Origin: Oceanospirillaceae bacterium ASP10-02a
GTDB lineage: Bacteria > Pseudomonadota > Gammaproteobacteria > Pseudomonadales > Balneatricaceae
NCBI GenBank assembly: GCA_905182035.1
Contig: CAJIZL010000004.1
Location: 25,352 to 89,351 of the forward strand
DNA length: 64,000 nucleotides
Reading direction: 5' to 3'
Shown here: positions 1 through 8,911 of the stretch, one piece after another
How the letters are laid out: each line of letters opens with the position of its first letter
How positions within the stretch are numbered: position 1 is the stretch's first letter
Program-made: the position numbers and the translations under genes
The notes under the pieces: generated by a model
What the model saw: the letters and a program-made list of their open reading frames with translations, nothing else
What the model was told of the DNA's origin: nothing
The model's database searches: none

Positions 1-34
1 TGCCTGGCAGTAATACTAGGGCGGGAAGACTCAT
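1..34 (-). CDS. 5' end of a possible alpha/beta hydrolase (partial, runs off the left edge)
   Basis: Reading leftwards, an ATG at 34 follows the cupin stop codon by 8 bases and is preceded by AGAGGG. The eleven visible codons give MSLPALVLLPG. A run of hydrophobic residues ending in LLPG is typical of the first beta strand of alpha/beta hydrolases, just before the oxyanion-hole glycine. The tight spacing says it belongs to the same transcript as the cupin and NTF2-like genes. Eleven residues are too few for a firm family call. Confidence 0.4.
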   Translation of the reverse strand, partial: MSLPALVLLPG

Positions 35-42
35 GATACCCT

Positions 43-999
43 CTACTTTTTCTGCCAAGTCAAACCTGCTGCATCGCCTGTACCGCTTATACGGTACAAA
101 CTAGCTTCGCCAGACACACACACTTCCAGCCCATGAGCTAGGTTAGGTGGTATCCAACAGGTGTCACCAGGGTTCAATACCAGCTCATGACCCTGCCAAC
201 TGAGGTGCCAATGACCCCGAAAAACCATAAGCACTTCATGTTGTGGATTCCTGTAAGCATCTGCAGCAATGGACCCTCGGGTGAGCAGTTCTACCTCAAA
301 ACCAGGTTTGTCTTTTATCAGTGATGCTGCTCCAATAACTGGACAGGGCTTGTTTCTTGCCAACGCCATCATATCCCAGTAACGGGCCACATAATCAGGG
401 ACAACCTCGCTAACAGGAGTTTCAGAAATTTCAGCTAACTGTGCCTCTGATAGCTTGGCCATTGGCTGTTCTCCAGCAGGCAGCACCTGTCCCTTTTTAG
501 TATCGTACAATATGCCAGACTCACTTAAAACTAAGCCGTGAGATTGCGCAGTTTCCAGTACATGAGGAGCCCAAATAACGCCCCCACCGGAATCATCCCC
601 ACCTAGTATTGCCATGATCATGCCGTAGTCGGTACCCACATTTTCAAAACCACGAAACACGCGAGTGGGAATGTTAAAGATATCCCCCTCTTGCAAAATC
701 ACTTCACCAGCATCTCCATTTAAGCCCCAAAAAAAACGCCATTTACCACTCAATACAAAAAACACTTCTGCAGTGTTATGAAAATGCAGAGAATTGACGC
801 ACTTGGGAGGCTGGCCTGCAGCACCAATATTGAAGCCAGGTGTGGCTTTAATATGCACATGTTGATCAGGACTTTCGGCTACACCAGCACCGATGATAGT
901 GAAATTTTCTTTTTGATCCGACCCAGGCGAGTGAGCATCGATAAATGCAGTGCGACATGGCTTCAATTCACCATAACGAACAATTTCTGGTTGTGTCAT
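43..999 (-). CDS. bicupin protein, probable metal-dependent enzyme or sugar-acid/aromatic binding cupin
   Basis: The protein has 318 residues and two cupin barrels. Cupin 1 holds HFH at residues 72-74 followed by E78, the usual HxHxxxxE metal-binding pattern. Cupin 2 has H254-E255 and H289 in the corresponding strands. The start at 999 is chosen over an in-frame codon at 1035 because AAGGA lies seven bases upstream. Overall it resembles homogentisate/gentisate-dioxygenase-like or quercetinase-like bicupins, but I cannot assign a substrate. It is the last complete gene of the leftward block and follows an NTF2-like gene by 67 bases, so it is probably co-expressed. A catalytic role (isomerase or dioxygenase) is an inference from the preserved metal ligands. 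Confidence 0.75.
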   Translation of the reverse strand: MTQPEIVRYGELKPCRTAFIDAHSPGSDQKENFTIIGAGVAESPDQHVHIKATPGFNIGAAGQPPKCVNSLHFHNTAEVFFVLSGKWRFFWGLNGDAGEVILQEGDIFNIPTRVFRGFENVGTDYGMIMAILGGDDSGGGVIWAPHVLETAQSHGLVLSESGILYDTKKGQVLPAGEQPMAKLSEAQLAEISETPVSEVVPDYVARYWDMMALARNKPCPVIGAASLIKDKPGFEVELLTRGSIAADAYRNPQHEVLMVFRGHWHLSWQGHELVLNPGDTCWIPPNLAHGLEVCVSGEASLYRISGTGDAAGLTWQKK

Positions 1000-1066
1000 A
1001 CAGCAATCCTTTTTTGGCAATAACATTTCTATCACTCGCTATGGAGTGGCTACTCACAGACCCTTA

Positions 1067-2035
1067 TTAACCTGTTTGCATTAGAATTTGTTTCCAAATT
1101 GAGGTCTCATCAAACACAACAAATTCACGCCGTATGCCATATGGACCAAACTCAGCGTGAGCCGCAGCCATTATATAAACATTGGCGCCAGTGGGTTTGC
1201 CGAAACTACCCCAACCGTCATGCTTACCCTGCAAGCTGAAACGAATGGCTGCTCGAGGAGGCATCATGGGGTCCTGACGGCCTATTTGGTGATCGATGGT
1301 AAGCTCTGCGTTAGGAAAACTAGCCCTTAAGCCCATCCAAAACCGCTCCGCCGGGCCCCATGAGTGGGAGCTCATGCCACCAGGGTACTCCAGTTGACAG
1401 GCTCGATCGTACTCAGCCTTGATGCAGCTCATTTCAGCACCCATTATGCGGCGCAGGATATCTGCGTACTGCTGGCCGTACTCTTCTTCGTTGCCTTTAC
1501 CTTTGTAGGGTCCAGGCACATCTATGGCTGGCGTAAACGGCTGTACACAATCTTCTGGGCCACCTTCTCGAATGATTAAATCTTCTGCATACTCTTTTGG
1601 ATCAATGCCTAGTTGGCGCACAACTGCACCTTGGTCACGAATAAGCCATTCGTCATCAATTTGATTGTTTTTTGCATGACAATCGGCAATAACGCGATAT
1701 TTCAAAGCCTTACCAGAGGCTTTTCCATATACTCCGTCACCCAAATGGGTAGCTGTGGTTAGAATACGGTGGGAGGAAAGCATTCCATCCTCAGGGGTAC
1801 CGGACCAAATTACATCTTCGCCCAGTAATTGGCGATCAGGGAATTCGGCGAGGGTTGCCATGGTGGCTGCAATTACATGCTGATTTCCCATAACCATAGA
1901 TCCAGGCGAACGAACTGGAATATGCTTGGCATAATAGTGATGCAGGGTGGCTAGGCCACGCTGTTCCCAAATTTCTTTGGTGATGCCTAAAATATAGTCG
2001 GGAAAATCGTTAAATTTAGTATCAAAACCTTTCAT
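1067..2035 (-). CDS. NTF2/SnoaL-like protein C (two-domain)
   Basis: This is a 322-residue protein of the SnoaL-like/ester-cyclase fold, probably two NTF2-like cones in tandem. The first half ends with DDEWLIRDQGAVVRQLGIDP at 127-146, the same pattern (acidic-x-W ... D ... Q-x-G-x-D) seen in the three other NTF2-like proteins of this locus. The start at 2035 gives an ATGA overlap with the lacI stop and has AAGGA eight bases upstream. The ATG at 2044 has no usable spacing. SnoaL-like proteins catalyse aldol-type ring closure, dehydration or isomerisation, or simply bind small ligands. It is the most divergent of the four copies. The specific reaction is unknown. Confidence 0.7.
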   Translation of the reverse strand: MKGFDTKFNDFPDYILGITKEIWEQRGLATLHHYYAKHIPVRSPGSMVMGNQHVIAATMATLAEFPDRQLLGEDVIWSGTPEDGMLSSHRILTTATHLGDGVYGKASGKALKYRVIADCHAKNNQIDDEWLIRDQGAVVRQLGIDPKEYAEDLIIREGGPEDCVQPFTPAIDVPGPYKGKGNEEEYGQQYADILRRIMGAEMSCIKAEYDRACQLEYPGGMSSHSWGPAERFWMGLRASFPNAELTIDHQIGRQDPMMPPRAAIRFSLQGKHDGWGSFGKPTGANVYIMAAAHAEFGPYGIRREFVVFDETSIWKQILMQTG

Positions 2036-3051
2036 GAATTCCATCCTTCAGGGATGCGGGCAGAGCCACGCACAATAACTGGAGAGCCAATGGCGATTTG
2101 CTGACCTTGAAGGCCATCACCGAGTATTTGTTCCATCAAAATGCGCACTGTTTCTCGCACCATTTGGTTAGCACGCTGCCGCACAGTGGTTAGATTATAA
2201 GCAGGCCATGCCGCAGCTGGTACATCGTCATAACTGATCACTGATACATCTTCAGGTACTCGTAAACCTAACTCAAAGCGAAGGGTATCCATAACTGCAA
2301 AGGCCATATGGTCATTAGCTACAAAAACTGCATCTGGCCTATCGTCAGAAAACATCCGTCGAGTGGCTTCGCTGGCCTTTTCCATAGAGAAATCACCGGC
2401 CTCACGGGCATATAAAGTGGCCCCCTCTTGCTGCAACGCTGCGGTAAAACCAAACTCGCGATCTCGTTGTGTTGAGGCACCTTCCCAGCCAGCAATGTAA
2501 CCAATTTTCTTATGCCCGCCAGCCAATAAAAATCGTGCAGCTTTGGCCCCGCCTGAAAAATTGTCTGAGGTCACGCAAGATAGGCCTTCTCCATCCTGAG
2601 AACGGTTAAACAACACAACTGGAACGCCTGCTGAGCGACATCGATCAGCCAACTGTGAAGATAGCGCCACGGACGCGACAATAATGCCCTCAACCTGATA
2701 ATCAAGTATTTCTTCCACTACCGCATCGATATTTTCCGCCGTCTTCGATGGCATGAAAATCAACACATGGTAGCCCTTTTCTTGCAATTGGGTCGATAGT
2801 TTTTCAATGGCATCTGGGTAAAATTGATTTTCCAAGTAGGCCACTACTAAACCGATAATGCGACTCTTGCCAGAAACCATTGCCCGCGCCAGCACGTTGG
2901 GACGATAACCCAGTGCAGTGGCTGCTTTATGCACTTTATCTGTGGTTTTCTTAGAGGCAGAAGCACCTGTAGTATAGACTCGACTAACGGCTGATTGGCT
3001 AACGCCTGCTAGCTCCGCAACCTGCTGAGATGTAACTTTTTCTTTACTCAT
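2032..3051 (-). CDS. LacI-family transcriptional regulator
   Basis: The 339-residue protein has the full LacI layout. An N-terminal helix-turn-helix (about residues 6-27, with SQQVAELAGVSQSAVSRVY) is followed by the hinge region (GYRPNVLARAM) and a periplasmic-binding-protein-like sensor domain. It sits inside the leftward catabolic block, translationally coupled to the NTF2-like gene behind it, and 172 bases after the preceding NTF2-like gene, so it may have its own promoter. The likely targets are the three CG-centred dyads in the divergent gap at 7183-7556. Its inducer should be the transported compound or a breakdown product. As a local repressor this is a confident family call; the regulon is inferred. 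Confidence 0.93.
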   Translation of the reverse strand: MSKEKVTSQQVAELAGVSQSAVSRVYTTGASASKKTTDKVHKAATALGYRPNVLARAMVSGKSRIIGLVVAYLENQFYPDAIEKLSTQLQEKGYHVLIFMPSKTAENIDAVVEEILDYQVEGIIVASVALSSQLADRCRSAGVPVVLFNRSQDGEGLSCVTSDNFSGGAKAARFLLAGGHKKIGYIAGWEGASTQRDREFGFTAALQQEGATLYAREAGDFSMEKASEATRRMFSDDRPDAVFVANDHMAFAVMDTLRFELGLRVPEDVSVISYDDVPAAAWPAYNLTTVRQRANQMVRETVRILMEQILGDGLQGQQIAIGSPVIVRGSARIPEGWNS

Positions 3052-3223
3052 TAGTCTGCGCTCAACCTCCCATCAACTTCTAAGACACTTGCCATTACCA
3101 GCAGTGCAGCATCGGACGTAAGATAGACCACTGCGCAGGTTGCCCCTGTACCTGAAAGAGGGCCTGTAACTATAGCTCTTTTGCACCTTAAACTAAAATT
3201 TGGTAATACTGTCAAAACCATGC

Positions 3224-4273
3224 CTACATCTCCGTGGTGGAATGTGGGGAACTTTTTGTGTTGCGGGCTTTATTGAATTCACCCAAGCGTGCAAATACAT
3301 CGATACCCACTTGATGGTATAAGTCCAACAAATCGACCAATACCCAATTCTCACGAATTAAACCGCCATCCATACGCCAAAAATCGAGGCTCCGCAGGCT
3401 GACCTCTTGCCCACTTGGAGCGATGCCTAGCCAGCCACCCTGTGTGATGGTTTGCTTCATGTTGGGCCAGCCAGTTACTGCAACATATTCACCTTCACCA
3501 AAAAAGTGAAAGTCTAATTGTTTGTCATGACTTCCACGATCAGGCATGGCGTTTAAAAATGGAATTTGGTGCCAATTACGAAAACCTGTTATGCCTCGTG
3601 ATGAGCCAATGCCCGCTGGGCCATACCAATTCATACGAGGGTGCCAAAACCGTTGGAGTTGCATTACTTCTGGGCCACCTTGTTTTGGGTGCAGGATCAA
3701 GTGGGTTAACATATCAAGTACATGTTGAACGCTGGCTTCTCCTTGCCCCGGGTGTTTATCACCAATACGCAAACCGTCTTGACTTGCTGGGCCTGGAATG
3801 AACCCTTCCCAACCTAAGGAGGGGGATAAGGGCCATGCTTGGGCCTGCAACATCACTTCTGGAATGTCCCAAATAGCCTGTATTTCTACAATTTTTCCCT
3901 GTTCAAAACGGAAAAACTCATGAAAACGCATATGGGTCATATGCCCTGTAGGAGGTATATCTAACCAAGGTGATACAAATGTGCCTAAATAGTGTCCCGC
4001 ACACCCCACCCATTCATTACCCGCGGGAGTGATGCCAGACAGTACAATTAAATCCCGCCGCTCAAGGTCTGGCATCGCCAACAATAGAGGTGCATAACAG
4101 GTTTCATAGAGGTGTGTGGGGCCAAAAATGTCATTAAACGGAAAGCACAGGTGGGCCACTGCATGATCGCCCATCAAACCCTGTAGCAGTGATTTTACGT
4201 GATGGCCTTCAAAATCATGCATCGCACTTAGCAGCGGCGCTAAAAGTACTTTATTGTCCGCTGCATTAGACAT
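3224..4273 (-). CDS. NTF2/SnoaL-like protein B (two-domain)
   Basis: A 349-residue tandem NTF2-like protein. The C-terminal half has NWYGPAGIG at 215-223 and LDFWRMDGGLIRENW at 296-310, then VDLLDLYHQVGIDVF. These blocks match protein A and the C half of protein D. The N half carries a weaker copy (FRFEQGKIVEIQAIWDIPEV, 121-140). The start codon overlaps the stop of the dehydrogenase gene by one base (TAATG), which implies translational coupling with it. The fold is known from SnoaL polyketide cyclases and ester cyclases. Here a role in processing a product of the dehydrogenase is plausible but unproven. Confidence 0.72.
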   Translation of the reverse strand: MSNAADNKVLLAPLLSAMHDFEGHHVKSLLQGLMGDHAVAHLCFPFNDIFGPTHLYETCYAPLLLAMPDLERRDLIVLSGITPAGNEWVGCAGHYLGTFVSPWLDIPPTGHMTHMRFHEFFRFEQGKIVEIQAIWDIPEVMLQAQAWPLSPSLGWEGFIPGPASQDGLRIGDKHPGQGEASVQHVLDMLTHLILHPKQGGPEVMQLQRFWHPRMNWYGPAGIGSSRGITGFRNWHQIPFLNAMPDRGSHDKQLDFHFFGEGEYVAVTGWPNMKQTITQGGWLGIAPSGQEVSLRSLDFWRMDGGLIRENWVLVDLLDLYHQVGIDVFARLGEFNKARNTKSSPHSTTEM

Positions 4274-5583
4274 TATTGGGCACCAGTTCCATAAGGGACA
4301 TCTTTATTACCGTATCGACGCACACGCAAGTTACACTGTTCGGCATGGCCAACAAAACCTTCTAACATACATAAACGAGAGCCATATTCACCAACTAACG
4401 TAGCCGCCTCATCTGTGGTTATCTTTTGATAACTATGGGTTTTAAGATATTTTCCTACCCATAAGCCACCGGTATAGCGTCCAGCTTTCTTAGTAGGCAA
4501 GGTGTGATTAGTACCAATGACCTTGTCACCGTTAGAGACGTTCGTACGTGGCCCCAAAAACAAGGCGCCATAACACGTCATTTTTTCTAAGAACCAATCA
4601 TCTCGATCAGTCATGACCTGGACGTGTTCATAGGCCTTTTCTTCAGACACTTGGAGCATTTCTTGGTGACTGTCACAGACAATAATTTCGCCATAATCCT
4701 GCCAACTGACTGATGCTGTGTTTGCAGTAGGCAAAATTTCTAGCAGACGATCTATTTCTAGTATTGTGGCTTCTGCTAGAGAACGGCTGGTTGTCACCAA
4801 TGCCGCTGGAGAGTCATAACCGTGTTCCGCCTGACCGAGCAAATCTGTTGCACACATTTCTGCATCTACAGTATCGTCTGCGATCACCATGGTTTCCGTA
4901 GGGCCAGCAAATAAATCAATACCCACGCGACCAAATAGCTGCCGCTTGGCTTCCGCGACAAACGCGTTACCTGGGCCCACTAAGAGGTGCACTGGCTCCA
5001 TAGTCTCTGTGCCTATAGCCATGGCGCCTACAGCCTGAATGCCACCTAAAACGTAAATTTCGTGGGCGCCGCCTAAGTGCATTGCCGTGATTACAGCAGG
5101 GTTTGGTTCGCCGTTAAAAGGTGGTGTGCAGGCGATAATCCGAGGCACGCCAGCAACACTGGCTGTAGCCACTGACATATGGGCGGATGCCACCATGGGG
5201 AATTTCCCTCCTGGCACATAGCAGCCCACCGATTGCACTGGGATGTGTTTGTGGCCAAGAATTACCCCGGGCATTGTTTCCACTTCAATATCCAACATCG
5301 AATCACGTTGGGCTTGGGCAAAGTTTCGTACCTGCTTTTGGGCAAATTTGATATCTTCCATGTCTCGTGGCGATACCTTAGCCATAATGCGTTGAATGTC
5401 TGCCTTTGACAAACGAAAAGATGCAGGAGCGTAATTATCATGCTTCTGTGCCAAGTCACGCACAGCTTGGTCACCCCGAGCTTCTATGTCGGCTAAAGTT
5501 GCTTCTACAACTGCTCTCGTGTGGGCATCATCTTGGGCCCTATCAGCGTCTGGCTTGCTGCACTTTAAATAGGTAATTGCCAT
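4273..5583 (-). CDS. histidinol-dehydrogenase-family NAD(+)-dependent alcohol/polyol dehydrogenase (HpsN-like)
   Basis: The 436-residue protein keeps all catalytic features of the HisD fold. The zinc ligands are Q251, H254, D353 and H413, and the Glu-His catalytic pair is E319-H320; GPGN (203-206) and GPTE (227-230) are also present. The family oxidises a primary alcohol in two NAD-dependent steps through an aldehyde to an acid. Besides histidinol, HpsN acts on dihydroxypropanesulfonate. The gene is not in a his operon. It lies between two NTF2-like genes in a sugar-transporter locus, so histidine synthesis is unlikely. No sulfonate-cleaving gene is visible, so I do not assign HpsN's substrate. 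It probably oxidises a hydroxymethyl group of the imported compound to a carboxylate. GAGGA precedes the ATG by six bases. Confidence 0.85.
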   Translation of the reverse strand: MAITYLKCSKPDADRAQDDAHTRAVVEATLADIEARGDQAVRDLAQKHDNYAPASFRLSKADIQRIMAKVSPRDMEDIKFAQKQVRNFAQAQRDSMLDIEVETMPGVILGHKHIPVQSVGCYVPGGKFPMVASAHMSVATASVAGVPRIIACTPPFNGEPNPAVITAMHLGGAHEIYVLGGIQAVGAMAIGTETMEPVHLLVGPGNAFVAEAKRQLFGRVGIDLFAGPTETMVIADDTVDAEMCATDLLGQAEHGYDSPAALVTTSRSLAEATILEIDRLLEILPTANTASVSWQDYGEIIVCDSHQEMLQVSEEKAYEHVQVMTDRDDWFLEKMTCYGALFLGPRTNVSNGDKVIGTNHTLPTKKAGRYTGGLWVGKYLKTHSYQKITTDEAATLVGEYGSRLCMLEGFVGHAEQCNLRVRRYGNKDVPYGTGAQ

Positions 5584-5601
5584 GTTACTTCCTCATTTCA
5601 T

Positions 5602-6123
5602 TCACTCGTGGGGCTGCTCTTCGCCCCGATCAAAAGCTTCCCAGCCTTTACCATTAAAAACGTCTACTCCTAGCTGGGATAGTACGTGGGGAAAATCCAC
5701 CATCACCCAGTTATCACAAATTTTCCCATCCATCACCTTCCAAAAATCCATATAGCGAATTTCTACCTTATGTCCAGTGGGCTCCACACCCATAAACACG
5801 CCACTATGAATGGCTTCTTGACGGCCGAATGCGGCAGCCCATTCACCCATATACAGGCGCGCTTCATCAATGCAAACCTTATTGGAAAATGCGGCTTGAA
5901 AGGGTTCTTGCCAATGGCTTTGAAATTCTTTTAAACCCTGTTTGGTGCCGCAGCCTTGGTTGCCCATCCAGCGAAATGATTCACTAAAAAAATCACCAAT
6001 GTCAGCAATTCTATGATCATTCAGGCCATCTACCATGGACTCGATCACGGCACGGGTTGCCGCAGTTTTTGACATGTCAGTGTCGGAGCTGAGCGCGGCT
6101 TGTTGTGGTCGACTGCCTTTCAT
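5602..6123 (-). CDS. NTF2/SnoaL-like protein A (single domain)
   Basis: A 173-residue single NTF2-like domain, the shortest of the four paralogues. It carries the full signature: FRWMGNQGCG at 50-59, PFQAAF at 74-79, YMDFWKVMDGKICDNWVMVD at 124-143, then QLGVDVF. The first ~17 residues are polar and not part of the fold; an internal ATG at 6075 is possible but lacks a ribosome-binding site. It lies between the transporter ATPase gene (12 bases) and the dehydrogenase gene (18 bases), so all three are likely one transcript. This copy is the most compact member and defines the minimal signature of the group. Confidence 0.72.
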   Translation of the reverse strand: MKGSRPQQAALSSDTDMSKTAATRAVIESMVDGLNDHRIADIGDFFSESFRWMGNQGCGTKQGLKEFQSHWQEPFQAAFSNKVCIDEARLYMGEWAAAFGRQEAIHSGVFMGVEPTGHKVEIRYMDFWKVMDGKICDNWVMVDFPHVLSQLGVDVFNGKGWEAFDRGEEQPHE

Positions 6124-6135
6124 TTTTGTCTCATT

Positions 6136-7182
6136 TTATAATCGTAGACCACTTTGGGCATCAAATAGGTGACATAAGCTAGCAGTGATATGGGCGCTAA
6201 AATCAGCTCCAATATTGGTGCGATAATCTTTGCCTGCCTTTATTGAGACTAAGCCTTCGCCCACTCGGGCTGTCACCATAGTGGAGTCGCCCAGTAGCTC
6301 TAAGGAGAAAACTTGCAGGTTTAATTCTGCGGTGGCAGCAGATACGTTGGCATCCTCGGCACGAAAACCTAACGTCACTGGACCATTTAAGCCCACGTCA
6401 AAGCCTGGGACTGTCATGTCTTTCGCCTTAAAGGTGCCATCTTCAAGGCTGCCATTTACTAGATTCATGGCTGGCGAACCAATAAAGCTCGCTACAAAAG
6501 AGTTGGCAGGGTTGTCGTAAATGTCAGTAGGCGTGCCTACCTGCTGAACCACTCCCTTGTTCATTACCACTACACGGTCTGCTAAGGTCATAGCCTCTAC
6601 CTGATCATGGGTCACATAAATAGTGGTGACCTGCAGTTCATGGGACAGATTTTTGATTTGAGCTCGTGTCGATACCCGTAATTTGGCGTCCAAATTTGAC
6701 AACGGTTCATCCATTAAAAATACTTTTGGTTTGCGCACTATGGCTCGCGCTAGGGCCACACGCTGGCGTTGACCACCGGATAGCTCCGCTGGCTTTCTGT
6801 GCAAAAACTCTTCTAGCTCTACCATTGCAGCAGCCTTCATCACTCGTTGGTGATGATCAGCTTTAGGGACTTTACGCACCTTCAATGGGAATCGAATGTT
6901 TTCATAGACGTTCATATTGGGATACAAGGCGTAGCTTTGAAATACCATTGCCACATCCCGATCTTTCGGATCAAGGCCGTTGACCACTCGTCCATCTATA
7001 ACAATCTCGCCCTCAGTCACTGCCTCTAACCCTGCAATCATGCGCATGGTGGTAGTTTTGCCACAGCCAGAGGGGCCGAGTAGTACCAGAAATTCTTTAT
7101 CTGTGATGGTTAAATCAAAGTTATCGACACCAACGAAGCTGCCCCAGCGTTTGCCAATATTGCGGAGCTTTATTTCTGCCAT
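6136..7182 (-). CDS. sugar ABC transporter ATP-binding protein (MalK/UgpC type)
   Basis: The 348-residue ATPase contains Walker A GPSGCGKTT (36-44), Q-loop FQSYALYPNM, signature LSGGQ (134-138) and Walker B VFLMDE (154-159). A C-terminal ~110-residue TOBE-type domain is typical of MalK/UgpC/MsmK. The start at 7182 (MAEIKLRN) is preferred to an upstream in-frame ATG at 7215, since the family begins with this segment. It is the first gene of the leftward block and is divergent from its binding protein and permeases, which start at 7557. The two halves of one importer therefore sit either side of the shared control region. Confidence 0.93.
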   Translation of the reverse strand: MAEIKLRNIGKRWGSFVGVDNFDLTITDKEFLVLLGPSGCGKTTTMRMIAGLEAVTEGEIVIDGRVVNGLDPKDRDVAMVFQSYALYPNMNVYENIRFPLKVRKVPKADHHQRVMKAAAMVELEEFLHRKPAELSGGQRQRVALARAIVRKPKVFLMDEPLSNLDAKLRVSTRAQIKNLSHELQVTTIYVTHDQVEAMTLADRVVVMNKGVVQQVGTPTDIYDNPANSFVASFIGSPAMNLVNGSLEDGTFKAKDMTVPGFDVGLNGPVTLGFRAEDANVSAATAELNLQVFSLELLGDSTMVTARVGEGLVSIKAGKDYRTNIGADFSAHITASLCHLFDAQSGLRL

Positions 7183-7199
7183 GATATCCGACCCTATAA

Positions 7200-7217
7200 T
7201 TACATACGTATGCAAAA
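7200..7217. promoter_or_regulatory. candidate LacI-type operator A
   Basis: TTACATACGTATGCAA is a dyad centred on CG (one mismatched pair in 16 bases). Its core TACGTATGCAAAA (7205-7217) recurs at 7448 and 7494 with one or two changes. It lies just upstream of the ATPase start and near the expected transcription start of a weak leftward promoter (TTGCCG at 7244-7239, GATAAT at 7223-7218, read on the minus strand). A CG-centred dyad is the usual form for LacI-family operators. Confidence 0.55.
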
Positions 7218-7411
7218 ATTATCAGAATTTATTCATTCCGGCAATAGATATCGTGCTAAATTAGTTAATTTAATCGTTTATTTTGAGGTTGTTATTATTT
7301 TCGACAATCATAGTTTAAAAATATATTTGGCATTATTATATATTTTATGTAATTAAAACAATTAGTTGTGTTTGTATTCGCATATTACTTACTGACTGAG
7401 CACTTAAATAG

Positions 7412-7441
7412 TTGCCAAGCTCTGTCAAAAAATAGTAGAAT
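7412..7441 (+). promoter_or_regulatory. predicted promoter for the binding-protein/permease operon
   Basis: TTGCCA (7412-7417) and TAGAAT (7436-7441) are separated by 18 bases. Transcription would start near 7448, inside operator-like copy B, as expected for LacI-type repression. The surrounding region is AT-rich. Confidence 0.4.
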
Positions 7442-7460
7442 TTTGCTTACGCATGCAAAC
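7442..7460. promoter_or_regulatory. candidate LacI-type operator B
   Basis: Centred on C7450-G7451, TTTGC (7442-7446) mirrors GCAAA (7455-7459), giving an 18-base dyad with two mismatched pairs. The core TACGCATGCAAAC (7448-7460) matches copy A at 11 of 13 positions. It overlaps the predicted start of transcription. Confidence 0.55.
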
Positions 7461-7490
7461 CTTTTCTAATATTATTGAAGTGATGTGGAA

Positions 7491-7506
7491 GAATACGTAT
7501 GTAAAA
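7491..7506. promoter_or_regulatory. candidate LacI-type operator C
   Basis: TACGTATGTAAAA (7494-7506) matches the core of copy A at 12 of 13 positions, although its left arm is weak beyond ATACGTAT. It would fall in the untranslated leader of the binding-protein mRNA, about 50 bases before the ATG. That spacing suits a second operator for looping or roadblock repression. Confidence 0.4.
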
Positions 7507-7556
7507 CAAGGCCGCACTGGTCTTACATTAATAAATTTAAAGAGGATGCGTTCATC

Positions 7557-8804
7557 ATGGGCACAATAAAAACGATAGCTCTCACCGCAACTGCTGCTGC
7601 AATTCTAACTAGCTCCGCCGCTTTTGCCGCATGCGGCATCGCAGGCAATGCTAACGTGAGCATAATGGGTAACGACTTCCCTGCACTTCACGCTGTATTT
7701 TCCGCAGCTGAGCAATGTGCAGGCGATGGCGTTACAGTGACTAAAAATCATAACAAAGACTACAAAGACCTCATGGTGCCAGCTCTGACTGCAAACCCAG
7801 CTGAATACACCGCTTTAACTGTGTCAAATGGCACGCTGGTTACACTGATGAACGATGATCTGGTTAGACCATTGGATGATCTCGTTGCTAAGCACGGTTC
7901 GGGCTTGAATAAATCACAGTTGGTGACGGTTAACGGTAAAGTGATGGCAGTGGCCTTTATGGCCAACGCTCAACACCTTTTCTACCGCTCAGATATCTTA
8001 GAGCAAGTTGGCATGAGTGCAGATGAGTTGCAAACCTATGAGCAGGTGTTGACTGCCGCTAAGAGGATTCGCGACGCTGGGCTTATGGAATACCCGGTTG
8101 CACTGAATACTAAGGCGGGCTGGAACTTGGGTGAAGAGTTTGTCAACATGTATCTTGGCACTGGTGCAGATATGTTTGTACCAGGGACAGCTAAAGTGAG
8201 CATTAATAACGCTCACGGCGTTGCTACCTTGAACATGCTAAAGAGCCTTGTTAGTTACTCTCATCCCGATTACCTAACGTTTGATTCCAATGCAACCCAA
8301 GCTCTTTGGGAAGGCGATAAGCTAGCATTGGCGACCATGTGGGGTTCTCGAACAGCAGGTGTATTAGATGCTGAAGGATCTACTGAACAGGTAGTCATGA
8401 ACACTGACTTTGCTGCAGCCCCAAGCTTTAATGGTGGCACCATCCCAGCATCGTCCCTATGGTGGGATGGCTTTATTATATCCAAGAACGTTTCCGATGC
8501 CGATGCCGAAGCTAGCTTTATTGCCATGATGAATGGTATTTCTACTGAAATGGTACAAGCGAATAATGATGCAGCTACTTGGTTGATAGAAGGTTACAAG
8601 CCTAGCAAGGCAGCTTCTGGGGTAACAGCCACGGCTATGAATGGCGCCGCACCTTATCCAATGTATCCATTTATGGGAGCTTTACACGGTGCTGCAGGTT
8701 CTGAGCTATCTGACTTCCTACAAGGCAGTGAAAGCGCAGGGCAAGCACTAGCTGACATGGAAGCAGCGTATAACGTTGCTGCCAAAGAAAAAGGGTTTTT
8801 ATAA
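7557..8804 (+). CDS. carbohydrate ABC transporter periplasmic binding protein
   Basis: The 415-residue precursor starts with a signal peptide (MGTIKTIALTATAAAILTSS, then AAFAA) with likely cleavage after AFA or AFAA. The start at 7557 is chosen because an upstream in-frame ATG (7485) would bury the signal peptide; GAGGA lies about ten bases before it. The mature protein looks like a family 1 solute-binding protein of the MalE/UgpB type, with the hinge-region pattern LWWDGFIISKNVSDADAEAS and late GYKPSK. It should capture the substrate and deliver it to the two permeases downstream. A hairpin follows the stop codon, which fits the usual higher expression of the binding protein. Confidence 0.9.
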   Translation: MGTIKTIALTATAAAILTSSAAFAACGIAGNANVSIMGNDFPALHAVFSAAEQCAGDGVTVTKNHNKDYKDLMVPALTANPAEYTALTVSNGTLVTLMNDDLVRPLDDLVAKHGSGLNKSQLVTVNGKVMAVAFMANAQHLFYRSDILEQVGMSADELQTYEQVLTAAKRIRDAGLMEYPVALNTKAGWNLGEEFVNMYLGTGADMFVPGTAKVSINNAHGVATLNMLKSLVSYSHPDYLTFDSNATQALWEGDKLALATMWGSRTAGVLDAEGSTEQVVMNTDFAAAPSFNGGTIPASSLWWDGFIISKNVSDADAEASFIAMMNGISTEMVQANNDAATWLIEGYKPSKAASGVTATAMNGAAPYPMYPFMGALHGAAGSELSDFLQGSESAGQALADMEAAYNVAAKEKGFL

Positions 8805-8825
8805 ACCCTGCTGACACTTGTTAGC

Positions 8826-8864
8826 AAAGGGGGCAAGGCCAATAAGCCTTGGCCCCTTTCTTTT
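8826..8864 (+). terminator. intra-operon hairpin (attenuator or mRNA stabiliser) after the binding-protein gene
   Basis: A 14-base stem with one mismatch (8826-8839 against 8846-8859) closes a 6-base loop and is followed by CTTTT. It sits 22 bases after the binding-protein stop and 48 bases before the first permease. Partial termination or 3'-end protection here would lower permease expression relative to the binding protein. Confidence 0.7.
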
Positions 8865-8911
8865 GAGTAACCCTTTTGAATAAGCCTTTTGTATAAACGG
8901 GAATTACTTGC

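Noticed and set aside
4273..5583. Histidinol dehydrogenase of histidine synthesis (hisD), or HpsN of dihydroxypropanesulfonate catabolism
   Set aside because: Catalytic residues fit the family, but no his gene is near, and no sulfonate-lyase, sulfolactate or sulfonate-transport gene is in view. I kept the family-level call.
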